64,000 nt of DNA from NCBI RefSeq assembly GCF_963675165.1, contig NC_087388.1:2458800-2522799 (forward strand). Direction: 5' to 3'. Of this stretch, positions 22,011-32,509 are shown piece after piece (position 1 is the stretch's first letter; each line of letters starts with the position of its first letter). The notes under the pieces are model-generated. The model ran no database searches, had not been told where the DNA came from, and saw only the letters and a program-made list of their open reading frames with translations. This DNA comes from Halichondria panicea. Its lineage: Eukaryota; Porifera; Demospongiae; Suberitida; Halichondriidae. The translations under genes and the position numbers were made by a program.

Positions 22011-22619
22011 GTTAGTTAGAGTGTTAGTTAGTTAGTTAGAGAGTGTTAGAGGAGATATTTGAAGTTTCTTCTTATGAAAATCTGCTCTAAATTTTGTAGT
22101 GTACTGAACGTTATTAGTTTGCTCACCAGTTGACAAAAAGTACCAGTTGACAAAAAGAGTAGATCTACCCCTGAATATATATTTTCCATACCCAGTTGAC
22201 AAAAAGTGCAAAAACCCCCTAGATACAAATACGTATATACTTACGGCTGCGCCATACGTTGCCACATGGGAAAGGCACTAGTGAGGTGTGTCACTAGTGC
22301 AACAAACTGCATTCCTTTTGCATTCCGTACACATCCCGTACACATCACTCCTTTTATAGGACAACTAGTTTGCAACCACAATTGCAACTACTTGTGGTCG
22401 GCTGTGGAATGCACCAGACGCGTTTTCTGACCATTTCAGGTGAAGGGTGGCTTGTAAAAAAAGCTGAAAAGATCTTATGAGTGTTGCTACAAATTATGTG
22501 TTACAAATTGTGTGCTACAAATTATGTAATCATCGTAAGCTCTGTGATAAATTACTTTTAATTAATGTGGCAGAAAGTATTTTAGTGATTAGTGTATTTT
22601 AGTGATTAGTGATAAGATG
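22011..22619. other. Gap: short tandem repeats, no gene
   Basis: A 'gttagttagagagt' simple repeat (about 22008-22052), three copies of 'ccagttgacaaaaag' (about 22126, 22143, 22192), a 'ctacaaattatgtg' triplet (22485-22530) and a 17-bp perfect duplication at 22578-22611. Confidence 0.5.
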
Positions 22620-23945
22620 GTCAACAAAGTGTAGGCTTAGTTTGATCTCTAATTTCGTATGAATTGCACCAGTACTTTTCAGTTACCCCCTTTGCAAATA
22701 GACGATAGAATTCTCTCCAGTGGCCCACCAGTGTCTACTGCTGCCTCACTCACAAAACTGACCTGTATAGTACCATCCGTAATCAATGTACATTTATGAG
22801 ATAATAACTTTCTTAAACTTACTCTGAGAAGATTGGACGTATTGAATCGTTTCTTCTTTGCTTCTCTGATCCCATCTTTCACTACAAAGCCACCAATACT
22901 AGTACGGGAAGCAACCTCCTAGACCTCCTAGTCCTACATCAGGGATGCCCTCAAGGCTCAAGGCCAACACAATAATGGCTCAAGCAGTTCAGTTCTCTAA
23001 ATAAGTATAGCATTATCTCACAGTACATTATCTCACAGTACTATACACACATACAAAAGTCGTCCATACTGTTTTTGACAGCAAGTAAGATATCATTTTC
23101 TAGGGTCAAGTCTACCAGGGTCAAGTCTACCAAGTGGGATGATTGAGTATGGTCTTGTACCTAAAAATTTTTTGGGGATGTTATCCTCATGCTATACTTG
23201 TACACCACTGTTGTTAGGTGGAGATTCTGGTGGTGAGCTCAGGTAACTAAATTCTTCTTCTTCAGACCTTAGAGAACAAATTCTCTAAACAATGGAATGC
23301 ATTTTAGGCATATTTCAGTCGGTGCAATTCCAGTAAAACTTACCAGATCTTTATTCTCTAATACACGTTCCAATACACGTTCCAAACATAATTTCTGCTG
23401 TAGAGGACGGATACACTTTAGCACTACCTACAACATTCTTTAGGTACTGAACAGTATAGCCAGTATAGCCTCCACTTTGCGGTGGAATTACCCCGAGCTG
23501 ACGATTGTTGTTGGGTAAGGGTAAAGTTCGTAACAGTTCATACCCCCCTGCACTCACAAGCTTTGGATATGCATTAAGAAGTTCATCGTGGAACTCAAAT
23601 GCTTCGCCATACTCAAATAAACAGATTTTCCTTGGTCTAAGCCCAGCATTGATGAGGTCTGCTTTTTCCATTGGAGTTGGATGATCCACATTTGGCTCCC
23701 ACATACTCTTACCTGTTCCTGTTTTTTGTCCATATTCTGACATCCACGGAGGACGGCGAGTGGGCAGTGATAGACCACGTCCACGTCGGCTTGACATGAC
23801 ATTACCGGTACCATGACATTACCGGTACCAGAGCGAGATCTTCCTGGAAGCTGCTGATCCTCTCGAGCGCGGAGGTTGCCGATCAGTACCAGAGCGAGAG
23901 CTTCCTGGAAGCTGCTGATCCTCTCGGCTGCCAATCAGTAACATT
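22620..23945 (-). pseudogene. G2E3-like HECT-type protein, broken
   Basis: Minus strand. The upstream part (23797-23351) contains PKLVSAGGYELLRTLP, then GYTVQYLKNVVGSAKVY, the spacing seen before the HECT region of G2E3-like proteins in invertebrates. After an intron (donor GTAAGT near 23340), the piece 22882-22625 reads TIQVSFVSEAAVDTGGP followed, in another frame, by EFYRLFAKG, the start of a HECT-like domain. The rest of the HECT lobe with its catalytic Cys is not visible. Frames break near 22715 and 23390, and duplications lie at 23796-23829 (17 bp), 23357-23380 (12 bp) and 23455-23475. If a ligase, it would act in ubiquitin transfer, but this copy cannot be functional as read. Confidence 0.6.
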
Positions 23946-24449
23946 TTCTGTATGCAGAACAATTATTTTTACTACTACTGTGCTTTCTTTAATGGAACCC
24001 TTCCACAGCCCCCCCCCCACTCGTACTCTCCTAGACTAGACTACTTTCACTATCACCTACTCTCCCTGACTCCCACTCTCCCTGACCCCCACTGTTCGAA
24101 AGCTTACTCGAGGAGCAGCTCTTACAGAATCGTCCACTTCTTCATGGACTTTCATCTACATGTGTGACCTTTAACCCTGTGACCTTTAACCCCTGTAGTT
24201 TCTAAGTACAGAGGTTTTCAGAGTACAGAGGTTTTCAGGTAGGTTGAGGGAATTCAGAGTCTAAAGTTACTCATGCGTTTATAATTAAGTTAGGATGGCG
24301 TGAAAGTTAGGATGGCGTGAACTGTTGCATCATCATTGATAGTGTGCACTAAATTGAAAGAGGCACTAAAGCTGATCTTTTGCAGCTGCATATGGAGTAC
24401 CCCTACTGTGGCCCAAACTATCATAATTATGTTTAATTTTCATACTCAA
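23946..24449. other. Gap without a supported gene
   Basis: Contains C-rich stretches and tandem duplications at about 24165-24195 (15 bp), 24205-24238 (17 bp) and 24290-24320 (16 bp). Confidence 0.45.
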
Positions 24450-25020
24450 GTTAGAAGTGTTCCTGGAGCAGGAGCCAGAGCATGGAGTACCTGGTGAACC
24501 AGTTGTGGATTTGTGTGTAGATCATGACAATTCAGTACCATCAATTTCTGTCAAGGTCCCAAATAAAAAAAGTGATGTGAAGTTTGTGAAGTTATTCATT
24601 TTAAGGAACGTTAAAGTCCAGTACCTCACCCATCCTGAAAAAGTTCGATCGTTTTTGCATTTTGCGTTCTGAGTTAGGCGATGAGGTTGACGTTGGCTAT
24701 TTTCAAGGAAACCGACGAGTTTCGGTTAGGTGTAAGGAAGATTTACTCACCGTTCAGCAGCTACTAAAATCTCAAGAAAAACAATAAAGTGTTATACACT
24801 GGTGCATGGGTAAAGCTGAAGTTCAGTCCAAAAACCCACCAGTTAGTGATTCTGAATCTGAAGGAGAGACTGTATCCACTAAGCCAAAAAAGAAAAAAGC
24901 AAAGAAAGTGTCCCGGTATACAGAAAAAACGGAACGCATAGATGATATGCTGAAGCAGAACCATTCCAGTATGTATACTGTTGTTCAAACAACAGTATCG
25001 TGTTTGGGCAGAGACAATTG
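24450..25020 (+). pseudogene. Unidentified acidic/basic protein fragment
   Basis: An exon-like start after a pyrimidine tract reads VFLEQEPEHGVPGEPVVDLC, then FVKLFILRNVKVQYLTHPEK. A frame change near 24655 leads to ELGDEVDVGYFQGNRRVSVR and LLTVQQLLKS. A later frame gives a Lys-rich stretch (KPKKKKAKKVS, about 24880-24915). I see no catalytic motif. The arrangement suggests the N-terminal part of a transposon-borne protein; family unknown. Confidence 0.3.
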
Positions 25021-25319
25021 AAGCGGACGTCATGATAGCCTTTTAATCCTCGTCATTCTTCAAGAGCCAAGAGCCAAGGAAGGAAACCCCTCACACCTAA
25101 AAAAAACTTGAGCGGCATTTTTGAACAGTCAAATCTGACACCATCAAAAGTTGCTGGACGCCTGACGGAAATTGGAGCAATTAACAATGAACATTAATTT
25201 TTATGAAGCAAAAGAGATGTGTTACTGAAACATCCACTGAGCAAATAATTTACAACACATTTACAAACTACTCAATGTGTATAAAATAGTTTATACAGTC
25301 TTGTGTAGTGATGGATTGA

Positions 25320-26130
25320 AATGCATTTAAAATGATTATTCTTGGTATACTGGTTACTTGATAAGCATTGATAAGCAATCTCTTTTTCTTTCAAATAGCC
25401 CTTAACTTTGCTAAATACTTCCTCGATAGGGTTTAGATCTTAGATCAGGACTGTACGGTGGAAGGAATCTAACTAGTGCTCTCTAACTAATGCTGATATA
25501 AGTTCACAGACAGGTTCACAGACAGCAGCATTATCGAGTACTACAACAGATCTTGGGTTATTCCCGTCAAATGGTTGATAATATTATGAGTGTTGCTACA
25601 AATAAACTGAACAAAGGTGTCTCCATTGACACTTCAGCGAGGTAAACATCTCTTGTTGACATAATACTTATTGCTGAGATTCGTTGTCCATATGCGAGTG
25701 ATGGGTGTGATACCTCTAACTCCATATCCAAATAAACGCTTAGCATTTCTTTTATCACAACCCGTCTCATCCGATGAAAACCAGCATGCTGGGGTCAAAA
25801 GCTACTGTGCTCTTAAAGCATTAGATTGTTGAATGGCAACTCTCTTCATTTTTTGCCCTGCATATTGTGGAACATTCCCACAAACATTAAATAGTTCCTC
25901 TTGTACTTCCTTTAAGTATATGCCAGGATTATTAATTTTAAGAACACCGTCAACTCTTATTTCTCCTAAAACTCTGCATGGACCATGTCTCTGTTGTATT
26001 GAAGTGACATTGTCTTGTAAAGATGTACAATCCTGCAGAGCTCTAGTAACCTCGTCTATGGTTTTAAATTGCAAACATACCATAAAGACAATTCTCCACC
26101 TCCTTGGCATCTTGTTACAACTATAGCCCG
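25320..26130 (-). pseudogene. IS630/Tc1-mariner-like transposase
   Basis: Minus strand. The helix-turn-helix part (26110-25802) includes NNPGIYLKEVQEELFNVCGN, then KMKRVAIQQSNALR. The catalytic part follows in other frames: DETGCDKRNAKRLFGYG (about 25775-25730), RISAISIMST (about 25680-25650), VVVLDNAA (about 25550-25527) and DLNPIEEVFSKVKGYLKEKE (about 25440-25385), giving the D, D and D/E positions of the family. Several frameshifts and short duplications ('gttcacagacag', about 25502-25526) break the frame. Terminal repeats were not found by eye. It would be about 270-300 residues, near the usual length. Confidence 0.75.
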
Positions 26131-26299
26131 ATCAGTGCCACCAAGATAAAATTTATGGGCATGTGCTATTTCCTGTATGTACATGTACATCCAGTAATTA
26201 TATGCATGAGTAACTTTACAACTCTGAATCATTCCCTCTGTAGCACCCTGCCTCTGTAGCACCCTGTCCTGGAAAAACCCTGTCCTGGAAAAAGACATC

Positions 26300-27070
26300 C
26301 CTCATAATTTTAAGACACCCCATATAGTTTTGACATTAGTTTTGACATTTTGACACTGTCCGTAGACTTGCTGAAAAGACACCTCATACAATTTTTTAAC
26401 ACTATACCCTGTGTGTACCCCTTGCTGACCAGGGTGTCCCACACCTGACACAAGACCAAGCAGTCACGGACACAATTATAATTATTATAACCCAAAACAT
26501 TTTTTTCGTCCCATTTTCCGTCCCAAAATTTTCTCGTAAAAATTTCTCCGTCCTCTTTGGAGCGGGGGGAAATTGTCCCGTCCCCTTTGGAGTCATGTGA
26601 CATATAAATTAAGTCGGCAGAAAACAAATCATCATGTGGTATAGGTATAGTGGTCATGTGACATAAATGAAGTAAACAAATAAATGAAGTAAACAAATCA
26701 AATAGATCATAAATACAATGAAACAGATCCAGAGTACTTCGTCTCTCTGCATAGTAGCTGAGAAATACCTTGTGAGCTAGTTTTTATCTCCTCTGAGTAC
26801 CCTTTTGAGTACCCTTTTCTTTTTCTTTGGAATTAGGAGTCCTCCCGTGTTTGTTTCCGTAGTAGTCCGTAGTTGTAGCTTTTGTTGCTCTGTGTATCAA
26901 CTCGACTGCTGTTTCGGAGAGGTGCCTGCAGTCATCTTAGTCGCTGCTGCAGTGGCTACAAGATCTCGTAGCGGATTCAACCCGAAATGGTGGTCTTTGA
27001 TCTGATTGAATTTATTGAAGTTGTGTCGAGCCTGCAAGTACTGGATGTACAGGTCCACCATTTGAACGTC
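26300..27070. repeat. Segmental repeat A (inverted copy at 57540-58150)
   Basis: The stretch around 26440-26700 (accacatgat, tttgttttctgccgactta, gacgggacaatttcc in reverse complement) and 26780-27010 (gaggagataaaaact, catttcgg in reverse complement) is found in opposite orientation at 57540-58150. It includes a block of GGGAC/GTCCC repeats (26508-26592). Duplications lie at about 26234-26295 and 26650-26690. A short minus-strand frame (27085-26897) is not clearly coding. Confidence 0.6.
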
Positions 27071-27379
27071 CAGTTCCGGACACAAAAGTTTTGTGGTCTG
27101 CCACCTTGATCACGTAGAGAGTACGCTGATCCTGGTCTCCTTTCCCGCCAGGAGGCAGTTAACAACTGCTCCAGGTCTCTGCCAGGATCTGTATACGGTT
27201 AGAATAAGGTCAGGGTCAAGTGTTATAGATATAATCGTTGAGCACTCGTCCGTGTCGACAAATAGGTTGGGGTGTGGTCGATGAGGTCTTCTTGATCGAC
27301 TTCTTCCTGGAGTCTTTGTAAGTCTAACTTGTACGTAGTCGCTCTCTTGGGACAGCTTCCCGTCAACACCTACTGCTGG

Positions 27380-27690
27380 TCATATTTCAGAATGTCCACA
27401 CACATCTCATGGGCCTTCCCATCCACACTCATCAAATGCTCATTAATAAGCGCGGGGTTCCACTCTCCCCTGCCCCTAATCTCTCCTGGATTCCCAGCAT
27501 TGGAGCCTCAAAGGAGCCTCAAAGGAAGAAGGATGTGGTCGTGGTCGGGTGCCCCACCTGGGACTTCGTGGCAACCTCTCCTTCCTGTCGTATTGTGGGT
27601 GCTTGACTTTGATGTGCTTAGCTTGTGGCTTAGCCTGGCATCCAGACACACGGGTTGTGGTCTTCAGTGGCTGGTTGTGGAGTAAGTGAT
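27380..27690. repeat. Segmental repeat B (direct copy at 57329-57530)
   Basis: 'atgtccacacacatctcatg', 'tgatgtgcttagcttg', 'ttagcctggcatccagacac' and 'cagtggctggttgtgg' all recur in the same orientation at 57329-57530, while the flanking segments there are inverted. The copy here is longer and carries a private 12-bp duplication (ggagcctcaaa, about 27505-27529). Confidence 0.6.
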
Positions 27691-27729
27691 TACACTAACC
27701 TTGTCTTGACAACAATTCATCACGTGAAC

Positions 27730-28450
27730 ATGACGTGGCTGTGTGTTATGTGTGTTATGAGTGTTATGATAATTATTCATTGTCCTCGTCAGTGGATAAT
27801 TATGACACGACGACGACGACCTTTCCGCCTTTCCGCTTCACCTCACCCTCCTCATCATGTGGTGTCGTGTGTTATGATAATTATCATAATGCTAACCTTT
27901 CATTGTCGTGGTCATGACGTGAATGAACGTCATCCTGTGGCTTATCACGTGAATGAACCTCATCCTGTGCCTGTGTGTTAAGAATGATTGATAGATTATC
28001 ACCATGACGATGTAATAGGTGTCCTTCGAATGTGATGAGTTAGGGTGTAATGAATGACTCACCTCATGTAGTGCGGAGTCCTCCAGTGTCTTCTGGATGT
28101 GATCCGTCTTCTGAATGGATAGTGAAATAGTGTGATTAGTCATGTAGCGCAAGGTCCTGTATTCTGAATGTTATAGTGATTGGTGTGATGAATGACGTAG
28201 TTGCTGAACGTGATCCATCTTCGAATGAAATAGTGTGATGATTGACTTACCTCCGGTTTGTCATCCTCGTGTAACATGGGAGGTGTGTTCTGATGATCAG
28301 CGTACGGGGTCCTCCTGAATGTGATCGATGTTCTGATTAATTTAGGAACTTAGTGTAATGAATGACTCACATCATGTTGTATGGGGTCCGCCTGAATTGA
28401 GGTTCGCATGGCATGGCCAACAATTTAGTTACTTACAAGAAATCTAAGTC
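27730..28450 (-). repeat. Tandem exon-like units with repeated splice donors
   Basis: Degenerate repeats of roughly 90-130 bp. On the minus strand several units end in a donor-like site, for example GAG|GTGAGTCATTC (about 28062) and GGAG|GTAAGTCAATC (about 28255). The unit around 28260-28330 ('gatcagcgtacggggtcctc') recurs inverted at 57240-57300, also ending at a GTAAGT donor. This looks like an exon duplicated in tandem within an unidentified minus-strand gene. Confidence 0.4.
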
Positions 28451-28609
28451 TACCTGCAGCCGTCTTCTTTCTTTTTCTTTTGCCTTCCATGACGTACGTC
28501 TTTAGTCCTATCCTTATATTAGCTACCGTACACGTATACGTAACCTTAACCAGCTTCTTCTCTGCATGAGCACTTCCACGTGTATCTGACCGTAAATCGC
28601 AACAATAAT

Positions 28610-29210
28610 TATCAAAAATTAACCTTTCCCCGTTTTAATTAAAAAAAGAAAATACAGAATAAATACAGTTTTTCTTTAAAATTTCATATATCATAAACCA
28701 TACAATGACTATTTCCTACAGGTAGCGCAGACCCCAGAGGTATCTTGACACCATTATCGTTCTGACCACCCCCCTAATTATACAAACATTTACAATTATG
28801 TACACAAACAATATTGTATGAAGGCACAAAGTGACTAAAGACACTGAATAAAGACACTGAATAAGTGTTCTCAATGTTCTCACGGAGACATGGTTCAAGC
28901 AGGATCAGCAGAAACTTGTCTGTGAGGGAGGTCACATCGGCAGACGCCATTTTCCCGGGAAATGTTTTCTTCACCTACACACAGGTGGCTCATGATGCCC
29001 ACTACTGTATACTAATGTATACTAACTAGCCTAAACAGTTATACTGAAGCTATTGAGACTACATATGCTACTCTAGACTTACCAGATCCAGGAACTTAGT
29101 CCATCCCAAGAGCTTCTTCACCAGGTTCTTCAGGCTTCTAGCTTGAGGTAGTAGCTATGATCCCAGTCACTGTCCTGTATTAATTACATTGTTTAATTAA
29201 CTTAACTGCA
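28610..29210. repeat. Segmental repeat C (direct copy at 55866-56480)
   Basis: Long similarity in the same orientation: 'tacagaataaatacag', 'actatttcctacaggt', 'gttctcaatgttctcacgg', 'cccgggaaatgttttcttca' and 'cctacacacaggt'. No open frame is shared. The 28851-28866 stretch holds a private duplication (aaagacactgaat) absent from the other copy. Confidence 0.65.
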
Positions 29211-29559
29211 CTCTGTTTGCTACAGGTTCAGTTGTACTACAGTTTTATCTGGCACTCTGCTACAGTGCTACATCAGCCATTTTGCTTTACTTGTAGCAGG
29301 AATACTTCTGCTCTCATCAGAAAATATTACAGAGACGGAGTTGAAGAATACCAAGTCTCAGTGAGTAATTGTCGCTGGGAATAAAAGTTTGCCCCGAAAA
29401 ATTAAGCGATAATGTAATTATATGTAGTACAATCTAATTTATCGAACAACTATGAATGTACATGCAACGAACATCACCTTCTTTCTCAATTCCCTTGCTT
29501 GCATGTTTAAAATCTGCACCCTTGATGTTTGGAATCATTGTGAAGTGAAGTCTTCTCCG

Positions 29560-30265
29560 GCTCTCATAGTAGCGATGCACAGCACCGGCAAAGCACCGGC
29601 AAATAGACGACTCATCTTGACAGTACATAAGAACACGCACACATGTGAACCCTGTTAAAAGATATGAAATCTTGACAGTAATCACACACATAACAACACG
29701 CACACACAAAAGATGTGACATCTACACACAAACGACATCTACACACAAACATATAGCACACACATCACGATATAGCACGTACACACTTGTCAAAAGATGG
29801 GGTCGATCATCTTGACAGCAATAATGCACTTACACACAAACATGGCACACAAACATGGCACGCACACACATACACTGTTTGAACCCCGTCAAAAGATGTG
29901 ACATCTTGACAGGTTGCTGTCAAAAGATGAGTCATCTTGACAGCAATAATGCACAGCAATAATGCACACACATATACAATGCACACACATATACACACAA
30001 AAACATATGAAACATGTAACACGCACACCGTTTGAACCCCGTCAAAAGATGTGACATCTTGACAGGTTGCTGTCGAAAGATGAGTCATCTTGACAGCAAT
30101 AATGCACACACACACACACACACACATACACACAAATTAAACATATGAAACATGTTAACACGCACACACAAACACTGTTTGAACCCACTGTTTGAACCCC
30201 GTCAAAAGATGTGACATCTTGACAGGTTGCCGTCGAAAGATGAGTCATCTTGACAGCACACACAA
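29560..30265. repeat. Hairpin-forming minisatellite
   Basis: Five or more degenerate units, each with one or two imperfect palindromes of the type 'gtcaaaagatgtgacatctt' or 'caaaagatgagtcatcttg', separated by CA-rich spacers and 'cagcaataatgcacac'. Clear hairpins lie near 29790, 29888, 29918, 30043, 30070, 30200 and 30228. The centre of one type is TGAGTCA, an AP-1-like heptamer; the other is TGTGACA. No coding is supported. Confidence 0.75.
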
Positions 30266-31197
30266 ACATATGAAATATGTACTATGAACGTACAAACACA
30301 ATTAAAAGACCACTTGAAGCAGGGTACATTGAAAGTAGACAAACATGCATCCATAATTATTGATAACTTGCGCTTGATTTTCCTTGTGCCTGAAAACTTC
30401 TCTGACAACTGAGTGATCATGTTTCTTTCCGAATTATAACTAGAAAACACGGGTGAAAAAAAGTTCTTTAAACTTACAGCTCATTTCCAGCGAATTTAAT
30501 ACCCTCCTCACACTTATCTTCCTCACACTTATCTTGAAGATTTTTTACAGCGATCTGAAACGATAACAGTTCATACCAGATATTATAAAACACAACCACA
30601 ATAAAACACAACCACACACTGCCTTCTAGGTGTAGAGGACGGGGTAGAGCTTGAACAAGAGCTATCAGGGACATCTTTTATATGATGGTCAACTTCACAT
30701 TTCAAGGCATTGAACTCGGCTTTCAACTCCTTTGTTTCCTTTTTGTATTAGGCTAGTTAGCCTGTCAATTTTCTGGTTGATCGAGAGTTGGTCTGTCGAA
30801 TGGGTCAAAATGATTCATTCTGAGACCATCATTCTGAGACCATAACCAGGATTTTGGTCTTGTGGACTTCTGGCCGACGAGAATAGAGCTAGAGCTAGAG
30901 CCGGAAGAACACTAAAGCTGAAAAACATAGAATGAGGAATCTAAGAGTCAAGAGAAAGCGTTCTCAACTTCAAGCTGCTGTTCAAACTCAGCTAGAATTA
31001 GAACATAGTCTAAAAGTCGAGGCAGAGAAGAAAGTTTAGTGTATAAGAACATGTCCAGGAGTTACTGGGAACGTTGGTGTTGGGAACTAGAAAGAAGGAG
31101 GACTAGTGTTGCTGAAGAGAAAAGGCAGCTACTGTATCAATTTTAAGTAGCTCCAAAACATGTGAGCTACATGAAATTCATCCTGATGATAAATGTG
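30266..31197. other. Gap without a supported gene
   Basis: Holds duplications at about 30508-30535 (ttcctcacacttatc), 30590-30618 and 30808-30840. The stretch 30930-31060 reads a hydrophilic, Arg/Glu-rich stretch (KRSQLQAAVQTQLELEHS) that could be a coiled-coil exon, but there is no flanking support. Confidence 0.35.
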
Positions 31198-31214
31198 ACA
31201 GGCTCTGGGAAAAC
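31198..31214 (+). repeat. Solo transposon end (acaggctctgggaaaa)
   Basis: The same 16-mer begins the repeats at 31919 and 63660 and, inverted, ends the window at 63985-64000. Here it stands alone about 220 bp beyond the 3' end of the kinase frame. Confidence 0.6.
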
Positions 31215-31417
31215 AGACTATCAGCTAGCTAGCTTAGCTGTAATTACAGCGCCAAGCATACACATCGTGATGATCGACAATTAGTGGCAACGGTATTGAG
31301 ATGGCTCTTCGTAGAATCACATACTACAGTGAAGCAATTTTATATAAAATGTGACCTTGAAAATGTGACCTAGTGAGAAAATATCACTCATAGGCGTTTG
31401 AGTAGTTAAACCCTCAA

Positions 31418-31925
31418 TCACTTCCGGCGAGTACTAAGTGAATACTTGCGGGCATTTTTGAATGTAGTCGCCTTTCTAACAACCACTTGCAAATCAACTC
31501 GCATGGCCATAGGTGGCGTCGGCACATCTTTATCTGTTGACATCCCTTTGGAAAGTGAACTAGTCAAGCTGTCACAGACCAAAACATTGCTACATTTTAG
31601 ATCATTGTGTATAAGCTTCACTTCATCGTGAAGTACTTCAGCTAGCTCTGCACACAGGCAGATGACAACACATTCATCGGATCCAGAGCATGAATATTTT
31701 TCAGTTGTTAGGTACTTAGCAAGTGTTACAGACGTAGATGAGTTTGGCAATCCATGGTATTGCCGATATAACGGAACGTTTGGATGACACAATTGTGTAA
31801 GAATCGCTGCTTCTTTGACAACATCTGTGTGAGGAAGTAGCTCGCGACCCTGTACATTTGCAAGCGAACACCAAATGAGCCTCTGCCTATAAAGAGTTCT
31901 TTCTTCTTTCCATTTGTGACAGGCT
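31418..31925 (-). pseudogene. Protein kinase fragment
   Basis: Minus-strand frame with EAAILTQLCHPNVPLY (C-helix region to strand 4) and LIHNDLKCSNVLVCD (catalytic loop; HNDLK in place of the usual HRDLK, with the catalytic Asp and downstream Asn kept). The glycine-rich loop and the VAIK lysine are missing upstream, and the DFG segment is replaced by VVVRKATTFKNARKYSLS, so the Mg-binding Asp is lost. The N-terminal side of the frame runs straight into a transposon end at 31919, so the first 20 or so codons are not kinase. It is a truncated kinase, probably a captured or interrupted gene piece. Confidence 0.7.
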
Positions 31926-32270
31926 CTGGGAAAAGGGCGCAAGCTATAATTTTTGCAATCTATATACCACATGATAGAGCAAAGAATTGCCTACGCATTG
32001 ATGTGCTTAGTTTGCACATACCCCGTTCCATGCCTGAGTTATGCGCGTTGGAAACTCGAAGTTGTAAAACAGCGGTATTGAGAAATGCCCACTCAAAGAT
32101 TGCCAAATTGGGAAAAGTAAGGTAATGGTGGCTGCTTAGACAGAGTGCTTTGGTGGAAAGAGTTGCATCAGATTTTGCAGAGAGGTAGTAGAAAGACTGT
32201 AGATAACTATAAGCCAAGAAAAATTTTATGAGATTATGCACTGTAGTCTATAAATCTGGTTATTGCTCAA
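31917..32270 (+). mobile_element. Short element with 'acaggctctgggaaaa' end, truncated copy
   Basis: Closely similar to 63660-63960 over about 340 bp ('gatagagcaaagaattgcct', 'catgcctgagttatgcgc', 'aagtaaggtaatggtggctg', 'gactgtagataactataagc'). The matching inverted right end seen at 63985 is missing here. No coding capacity. It abuts the kinase fragment. Confidence 0.65.
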
Positions 32271-32509
32271 TACCAATATCTCTACTGGTTACGATCAACT
32301 AAAAACTCCACCTCCAACTAGCTAGCTCCACCTCCAAATATTCATTCGCATCCAGTGCACATGCGCAAAGCCACGTGGGCTGAGCAGACCAAGGTCCCCC
32401 CCCCAGAGTTGCAGACTGCTATAATTATATCACCATCACACTGCACCCTGTTCTGCTATAATTCACAGGGCATCGCAAGTGGGTCTCCCTGAGTTGTGTC
32501 TCCATCCAC
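32271..32509. other. Short gap before the satellite
   Basis: AT-rich with a duplicated 'agctccacctccaa' (about 32315-32339) and a C run at 32396-32403. No gene. Confidence 0.45.

Noticed and set aside
29807-30450. Cys/Val-rich open frames (for example MCMCVCVCV)
   Set aside because: Translation of CA/GT-rich hairpin repeats; not protein-coding.
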